Origin: Candidatus Vogelbacteria bacterium
GTDB lineage: Bacteria; Patescibacteria; Paceibacteria; UBA9973; UBA12445
NCBI GenBank assembly: GCA_016201425.1
Contig: JACQCW010000070.1
Coordinates: 1 to 10,288, forward strand
Reading direction: 5' to 3'
Length of the DNA: 10,288 bases
Shown: positions 6,543-10,288 of the stretch, piece after piece
Layout of the letters: the number at the start of each line of letters is the position of its first letter
How positions within the stretch are numbered: position 1 is the stretch's first letter
The notes under the pieces: model-generated
The model's database searches: none
What the model was told of the DNA's origin: nothing
Seen by the model: the letters and a program-made list of their open reading frames with translations, nothing else
Position numbers and translations under genes: made by a program

Positions 6543-6573
6543 CCCCGATCACCCGATCGGGGAACTTTTTTTA
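6543..6573 (+). terminator. Intrinsic terminator of the small membrane protein gene
   Basis: A perfect 8-bp stem, CCCCGATC (6543-6550) with GATCGGGG (6555-6562), and a 4-base ACCC loop are followed by AAC and a run of seven T. It lies 15 bases after the TGA at 6527. Confidence 0.9.
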
Positions 6574-6603
6574 TTATAAAATTAGCTACTTAAAAAAGAA
6601 CAT

Positions 6604-6628
6604 AAAAAATCCCCGAGATGTCTCGGGG
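6604..6628 (-). terminator. Intrinsic terminator of the thyA-folA-tmk operon
   Basis: On the minus strand CCCCGAGA and TCTCGGGG (6611-6618 with 6621-6628) form a near-perfect hairpin followed by A and six T. It begins 7 bases after the tmk stop. A shorter T-run on the other side (6633-6637) may let it also act on plus-strand readthrough. Confidence 0.88.
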
Positions 6629-6635
6629 ACCATTT

Positions 6636-7286
6636 TTAAAGTTCTAAGAAATCTTTAACGGTTTTCAAAACAAGCGCCACGACCTCATCCTTACTCATAT
6701 CGTCTATGTGAAGGATTTGATGATGTCCCTCTTCAACCGATTTCAAATACCCCTGTCTCACCCGTTTATGATATTCAATATCTTTTGATTCGAAGTGGTC
6801 GAGCTCTTGTCCACGGGCTCTCATTCTCTCTAACGCCTTCTCGGTATCAAGATCGAGAAAAATACAGAGATCGGGTTTTAACGTAACGACTTCTCGCTTC
6901 AAAAAATCTGACAGTGGAACAAGGTCAAATCTCTCTGGTCCATAAATCTGATAGGCATCGCTAGAGTGATAAAACCTATCAGAAATAACATGGATACCTG
7001 ACTTGGTTTTTGGAATAACAACCTGACCCAAGTGATCTATGCGGGCACCATAGGCCAGCAACAATTCAGCCTTGGGGTCAATCAAATAACCTCTCTTGGC
7101 GAGAAGAACCTTTCTTGTATCTTCAGCAAAAGGTGTCCCACCGGGCTCACGAGTAAAATATACTCTATCTCCCGGTAAATGGAGCTTCAGATTTTCAATA
7201 CAGGTCCCCTTACCGGAGCCCTCACCACCTTCTACGACAATAAATTTGCCCCTAGTTTTGTTTTCCATAATCTTTGTTTCTTTCAT
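6636..7286 (-). CDS. tmk: Thymidylate kinase
   Basis: It phosphorylates dTMP to dTDP with ATP. The Walker A loop is GGEGSGKGT (20-28), followed by TREPGGT (45-51), which carries the base-binding and DR(E/P)-type region. DRFYHSS (103-109) is the conserved switch for nucleotide binding, and the LID region is around 152-168 (RMRARGQELDHFE). The length of 216 residues is normal. The start is uncertain: M1 at 7286 overlaps folA by 35 bases, while M7 at 7268 ([14 protein letters not shown]) overlaps by 17 and fits the usual N-terminus better. Neither has a good Shine-Dalgarno, which suggests coupling to folA. It is the last gene of the operon, just before a terminator. Confidence 0.93.
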   Translation of the reverse strand: MKETKIMENKTRGKFIVVEGGEGSGKGTCIENLKLHLPGDRVYFTREPGGTPFAEDTRKVLLAKRGYLIDPKAELLLAYGARIDHLGQVVIPKTKSGIHVISDRFYHSSDAYQIYGPERFDLVPLSDFLKREVVTLKPDLCIFLDLDTEKALERMRARGQELDHFESKDIEYHKRVRQGYLKSVEEGHHQILHIDDMSKDEVVALVLKTVKDFLEL

Positions 7287-7767
7287 AGATTACAAAACTA
7301 TACCTATATTGATTCTTTTTGTCCGCAGCATGCTCCTCTCTTTGAATCAAAGACCAAAATGCAGGATCTATTGCCGGGAAAAAAGTATCGCCCCATATAA
7401 CTTCCGTATCAATCTCGGTCACGTAGAGCCTGTCTGCTAGACCTATGGTTTGATTGTATATATTGCCTCCACCAATGATGAAGATCTCATCACTACCAGG
7501 AGAATTTTTAGCAATAGAAATTGCTTCATCCACATTTCCAGCGCGAATAGTGCCAAACTCTGACCAATGAACATCTCCAGTTACAACAATATTGGTTCGA
7601 TCTAAGAGAACTTTACCGATAGATTGAAACGTTTTCCTGCCCATTATTATCGGGTGACCAAGGGTCGTTTTCTTAAAAAACGCCAAGTCAGCGGGATGTT
7701 TCCATGGAATTCCCCCGGCTTTGCCGATCACTCCGTTTTTATCTTTAGCAACAATTATTGAGATCAT
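7252..7767 (-). CDS. folA: Dihydrofolate reductase
   Basis: It reduces the dihydrofolate produced by ThyA back to tetrahydrofolate using NADPH. The 171-residue protein has the family landmarks: [13 protein letters not shown] (11-23, the Met20-type loop, here without Met), the catalytic acid D27 in [20 protein letters not shown] (42-51), R57 in LDRTNIVVT for binding the folate glutamate, and IIGGGNIY (97-104) for NADPH. Its ATG overlaps the TGA of thyA as ATGA, so translation is coupled. The gene ends with TAG. Confidence 0.95.
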   Translation of the reverse strand: MISIIVAKDKNGVIGKAGGIPWKHPADLAFFKKTTLGHPIIMGRKTFQSIGKVLLDRTNIVVTGDVHWSEFGTIRAGNVDEAISIAKNSPGSDEIFIIGGGNIYNQTIGLADRLYVTEIDTEVIWGDTFFPAIDPAFWSLIQREEHAADKKNQYRYSFVIYERNKDYGKQN

Positions 7768-8558
7768 ATAGCCACTTCTCCTTTAATCGCCGGATGCGGA
7801 TCGTAACCCTCGAGCCTAAAGTCGTCAAACTTAAAATCAAAAATATTTTTAATTTCCGGATTCAATCTCATAATCGGCAACGCCTTCGTCTCGCGTGAAA
7901 GTTGTTCTTTCACTTGCTCCAAATGATTCACATATATGTGAGTATCCCCAAGTGTATGAATAAATTCCCCGGGCTTTAGGCCTGTCACTTGTGCAATCAT
8001 CATTGTAAGTAGTGCATATGAGGCGATATTGAATGGCACACCTAGAAATGTGTCAGCACTTCTTTGGTAGAGTTGACACGAAAGTTTACCATTAGCAACA
8101 TAGAACTGAAAGAAGGCGTGGCATGGTGGCAACTTCATCTTGTCAACATCAGCAACATTCCAAGCACTCACAATTAATCGCCGATCATTTGGCCTTGATT
8201 TAATTCTCTCAATCACATTCGTAATCTGGTCAATTTTTCGATTGTCTGAGCTCGGCCATGAACGCCACTGATATCCATAGACTGGGCCGAGCTCGCCATT
8301 TGCATCTGCCCACTCGTCCCAAATACGAACTTTATGATCTTTGAGATATTTAATATTTGTACTCCCCATCAAAAACCACAAAAGTTCATGAATGATAGAT
8401 TTGAGATGAACTTTTTTGGTAGTCACAAGCGGAAAACCTTTTTCAAGATCATAACGAACCTGGCGACCAAAAACGGAAATCGTATCTATACCGGTGCGAT
8501 TTTCTTTCGTAACACCGTTATCTAAAATATCCTGAAGTAGATCCAAATATTGTCTCAT
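7764..8558 (-). CDS. thyA: Thymidylate synthase
   Basis: It converts dUMP and methylene-tetrahydrofolate to dTMP and dihydrofolate. From the chosen start the protein is 264 residues, the same as E. coli ThyA, and the nucleophile C146 in [10 protein letters not shown] falls at the same number. Other signatures are R21-T22-G23 in ENRTG, IWDEWAD (79-85), [10 protein letters not shown] (125-134), [12 protein letters not shown] (162-173) and the conserved end [14 protein letters not shown]. The start at 8558 is set by AAAGGAGA (8563-8570), 4 bases upstream; the GTG at 8573 would be inside the leader. It is the first gene of thyA-folA-tmk. I see no convincing promoter in the AT-rich leader, where TTGCAT followed by TATGTT 15 bases later is only a weak candidate. 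Confidence 0.96.
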   Translation of the reverse strand: MRQYLDLLQDILDNGVTKENRTGIDTISVFGRQVRYDLEKGFPLVTTKKVHLKSIIHELLWFLMGSTNIKYLKDHKVRIWDEWADANGELGPVYGYQWRSWPSSDNRKIDQITNVIERIKSRPNDRRLIVSAWNVADVDKMKLPPCHAFFQFYVANGKLSCQLYQRSADTFLGVPFNIASYALLTMMIAQVTGLKPGEFIHTLGDTHIYVNHLEQVKEQLSRETKALPIMRLNPEIKNIFDFKFDDFRLEGYDPHPAIKGEVAI

Positions 8559-8655
8559 GTTTTCTCCTTTCACACATCATATCTATAACTTTAAATTTTC
8601 AAAAGTGCACAACCTCTAACATATAAAATATCACATTCATGCAAGTACTAATAGA

Positions 8656-8687
8656 TTGACCATGTACCCAACCTGGTACGTGGTTGA
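8656..8687. repeat. Inverted repeat upstream of thyA
   Basis: ACCATGTACC (8659-8668) and GGTACGTGGT (8675-8684) pair in 9 of 10 positions around a 6-base loop. The mismatch can be a G-T wobble, and weaker pairing extends to 8656/8687. No T-run follows on either strand, so it is not a terminator. It sits about 100 bases before the thyA start and after the terminator of the upstream operon. It could be an operator or a structured leader, but its role is unknown. Confidence 0.5.
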
Positions 8688-8704
8688 CGACCTTATAAAA
8701 TAAC

Positions 8705-8734
8705 AAAAAAAATGCCCCGACCGAAATCGGGGCA
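8705..8734 (-). terminator. Intrinsic terminator of the phosphatase/membrane-protein operon
   Basis: On the minus strand TGCCCCGA and TCGGGGCA (8727-8734 with 8713-8720) form a perfect 8-bp stem with a 6-base loop, followed by eight T. It lies 15 bases after the TGA at 8750 and separates this operon from thyA. Confidence 0.9.
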
Positions 8735-8749
8735 CACTCCCTCAAGTTC

Positions 8750-9001
8750 TCAATTCTTTGGCTCGACTGGATCTTCGTTTTTTGTCCTGCGCCATCGCCA
8801 TTTATTCCTAACATACCAGTCAGTGACCAGTAAGCAAGGAACCAAAACCGGTAGTATCGGAGCGAAGACCAAATAACCGATAGATCCTTCTCCACCCCAT
8901 CCAAAAAGCATACCGGCCAATGTACCTAAAACAAATACACTGAGCCACATTACCAAACAGTAAATAACAACATAACCCAGAATCAAAAGAACTTCTGCCA
9001 T
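8750..9001 (-). CDS. Small membrane protein, unknown function (83 aa)
   Basis: Two long hydrophobic segments lie at about 4-33 (VLLILGYVVIYCLVMWLSVF onward) and 41-60, linked by a glycine-rich turn (FGWGGEGSIGY, 33-43). A basic, tryptophan-rich stretch RNKWRWRR (65-72) and a polar tail follow. The start at 9001 is set by AAAGGAGG (9006-9013), 4 bases upstream. The frame is open further up, but that part lies inside the preceding gene. It follows the histidine-phosphatase gene after 25 bases and precedes a terminator, so the two are co-transcribed. I do not recognise a family. The TM-loop-TM design with a cationic tail could suit a small anchoring or regulatory subunit, but that is speculation. 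Confidence 0.78.
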   Translation of the reverse strand: MAEVLLILGYVVIYCLVMWLSVFVLGTLAGMLFGWGGEGSIGYLVFAPILPVLVPCLLVTDWYVRNKWRWRRTKNEDPVEPKN

Positions 9002-9026
9002 TATTCCTCCTTTATTTTGTAACGCC

Positions 9027-9836
9027 TTATTTGAGGAAGCGCTGACTAGCGTTGACCTCATCCAAGAGTTCCTTGTTGGAATACTTTCGTCGCTTGATTT
9101 CAACCCACTCATTACGCGAGAGCTTCAAATTACTTGGGCAAACTGATCTCATCCATTTGTAGCAATCAGTCTCTTCCCCAGTAAACGGATTAATTCTCGT
9201 ATACTCAAGAACCTGGCAGTTATGAATCCGATCGAACGGCTCCTTCGAGCTATCGAGCTCGTGGTATGTCTCCATAGGGATGCGCTCAAGAAGCACACGG
9301 CAAGCCCACATGAACTCTCCATGAACAACCATGCACACATCTTCATCTGAAGCTTCGCGATGAAGTCTATCAAACACCGACCACACCCTAAGGCACAAAT
9401 TGGCGATTGACTCACCACCCCCAGGAATTGGCATTAGGAACTTATCCTTCCTATAAATTTCCATCTCCTCAAGATAGCAGCGCTCTCTCTGTTCGGGCGA
9501 AAGCATATCCATAAGACCGTAGTCCCTCTCGCGGAGATTGAAGTCCTTACGCCACTCGGCATTCTTGAAATTCAAAAGCGCTGCCGTCTCAAGGGCCCGC
9601 AGATATTCAGAAACAAAATAGCGATCAAACTCTTTGGCGATGTTCCTCTTGATCCATCTACCAGTTACAATCGCCTGTCGTCGTCCAAGATCCGTAAGAC
9701 GAAACTTCTTACTGTGACGATTCAAGAACTCCGGAGTTAAAATCGTTTTTGGATCTGCCCCAGCATTGATGAGCTTCTTGGCGGCGTTCCCTTCCGAAAA
9801 TCCGTGCCTTACCAAAACAAATCTCTTTGGCATCAT
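9027..9836 (-). CDS. Histidine phosphatase superfamily protein
   Basis: It is a cytoplasmic phosphatase or mutase-fold enzyme of unknown substrate. From the chosen start (269 residues) the signatures are FVLVRHGFSEGN (6-17, phosphohistidine H11), R80 in SEYLRALET, E103 in LRERDYG as the likely acid, PGGGES (138-143) and H172 in VVHGEF. It is longer than typical members (about 200) because of an insert around 22-45 and a charged C-terminal tail (KLSRNEWVEIKRRKYSNKEL). The start at 9836 has AAGGAG about 10 bases upstream. A GTG at 9845 lies too close to that site, and the ATG at 9833 is also possible. It is first in an operon with the 83-residue membrane protein and belongs to the same superfamily as the domain inside IleRS. 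Confidence 0.88.
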   Translation of the reverse strand: MMPKRFVLVRHGFSEGNAAKKLINAGADPKTILTPEFLNRHSKKFRLTDLGRRQAIVTGRWIKRNIAKEFDRYFVSEYLRALETAALLNFKNAEWRKDFNLRERDYGLMDMLSPEQRERCYLEEMEIYRKDKFLMPIPGGGESIANLCLRVWSVFDRLHREASDEDVCMVVHGEFMWACRVLLERIPMETYHELDSSKEPFDRIHNCQVLEYTRINPFTGEETDCYKWMRSVCPSNLKLSRNEWVEIKRRKYSNKELLDEVNASQRFLK

Positions 9837-9907
9837 GCCAACCACTCTCCTTCTCCCGCATTAGCGGTTTCAATTATGATTGTTTTTTCAATGATCCCTA
9901 CATGATC

Positions 9908-9935
9908 GTTCTACCAGAAATCCATATTTTGTCAA
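9908..9935 (-). promoter_or_regulatory. Promoter of the histidine phosphatase operon
   Basis: On the minus strand TTGACA (9930-9935), a 16-base spacer and TAGAAC (9908-9913) give a plausible sigma-70 promoter with a consensus -35 and a weaker -10. Transcription would start near 9901, about 65 bases before the ATG. It lies back to back with the promoter of the dCTP-deaminase-like gene. Confidence 0.55.
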
Positions 9936-9964
9936 ATGTTTTTTTAAATTGAAAGATATATAAT
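9936..9964 (+). promoter_or_regulatory. Promoter of the dCTP-deaminase-like gene, likely leaderless
   Basis: A perfect TATAAT (9959-9964) lies 9 bases before the ATG at 9974. At 17 bases further up there is only a weak -35 (ATGTTT). The predicted transcription start is within a few bases of the ATG, and there is no Shine-Dalgarno, so the mRNA is probably leaderless. Confidence 0.55.
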
Positions 9965-9973
9965 GTCTGTAAT

Positions 9974-10288
9974 ATGGCGCTATCAGACAAAGAGATATTG
10001 AGACACATCGATCTCGGCAATATTTTGATCGATCCCTTTCGTGAGGATAACTTAGCTACATCAAGCTATGACGTTTCGCTTGGAGAATATTATTTCCGTG
10101 AACAAAAACCAAACGACGACATGCGCATCTATAATGTATATAGTAAGAAGCATACCGAACGAGTTTGGGGCACAGAACCGAGCAAAGCCAAGCGCGCGAT
10201 TGATATTTTGAAAGGAATTGAACTTGAAGGAATAAGTGACGATGACCGAGTAATTTTGATTGGCCCCGGTGAAACCATCTTGGCACAC
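9974..10288 (+). CDS. dcd: dCTP deaminase-like protein, N-terminal part (cut by window edge)
   Basis: The visible 105 codons read MALSDKEILRHIDLGNILID, then PFREDNLATSSYDVSLGEYY, and end VILIGPGETILAH. The pattern LSD-x-EI, a G-N-I-L-I-D-P strand, SYDVSLG and PGETILA matches the start of the Dcd/dUTPase fold. Dcd deaminates dCTP to dUTP (some members give dUMP directly). A middle insert (about 50-85) is longer and more charged than in the short forms. The catalytic residues lie beyond the edge, so activity and the choice between Dcd, a bifunctional Dcd-Dut or a related phage-type protein cannot be decided. It is divergent from the phosphatase operon. Confidence 0.75.
   Translation, partial: MALSDKEILRHIDLGNILIDPFREDNLATSSYDVSLGEYYFREQKPNDDMRIYNVYSKKHTERVWGTEPSKAKRAIDILKGIELEGISDDDRVILIGPGETILAH

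Noticed and set aside
6362..6658. Second plus-strand frame over the small membrane protein gene
   Set aside because: It is out of frame with the gene that has the promoter and Shine-Dalgarno, and it runs through two terminators.
8599..8904. Minus-strand frame starting within the 83-residue membrane protein gene
   Set aside because: It crosses a strong terminator and the inverted repeat, and has no start signal.
1..10288. tRNA or rRNA genes
   Set aside because: No cloverleaf-like or rRNA-like segment was noticed in the intergenic regions by eye; a covariance-model search was not possible here.

Overview
The window looks like a fragment of a small-genome bacterium, most consistent with the Candidate Phyla Radiation (Patescibacteria). 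This is an inference. It rests on an archaeal/eukaryal-type (T. thermophilus-like) isoleucyl-tRNA synthetase, tightly packed genes, AT-rich housekeeping genes and a diversity-generating retroelement (DGR), a class common in these lineages. TAA, TAG and TGA all end genes here. ThyA ends at its universal C-terminus on TGA, so the SR1/Gracilibacteria code (UGA = Gly) does not apply.

Left edge (1-1316): a partly captured DGR on the minus strand. A template repeat (1-185, running to the window edge) and a variable repeat (558-742) are about 89% identical. Of 20 differences, 16 fall on adenines of the template coding strand, the signature of adenine-specific mutagenic retrohoming. The variable repeat encodes the C-terminal part of a target gene that starts at 1148 behind a consensus promoter and a strong Shine-Dalgarno. 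A hairpin with a GAAA loop lies just after the variable repeat, followed by a terminator. An in-frame TAA (762-764) separates the N-terminal 128 codons from the variable-repeat segment. The reverse transcriptase is not in the window. By the usual gene order it should lie to the left of base 1.

Centre-left (1368-5586, minus): ileS followed 7 nt later by recO. The IleRS carries a complete histidine-phosphatase domain inserted between the two halves of its second zinc knuckle, a striking fusion.

Centre (5587-6573, plus): a PmtA-like SAM-dependent methyltransferase, divergent from ileS, then a stand-alone two-helix membrane protein with its own consensus promoter, strong ribosome binding site and terminator.

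Centre-right (6604-8558, minus): a thyA-folA-tmk operon with overlapping genes. Its products make dTMP from dUMP, recycle the dihydrofolate by-product and phosphorylate dTMP to dTDP.

Right (8705-10288): a minus-strand pair encoding a free-standing histidine phosphatase and a small membrane protein, divergent from the start of a dCTP-deaminase-like gene (plus, cut by the window edge). Dcd would supply dUTP, upstream of the dUMP used by ThyA, so the right half is enriched in thymidine-nucleotide metabolism.
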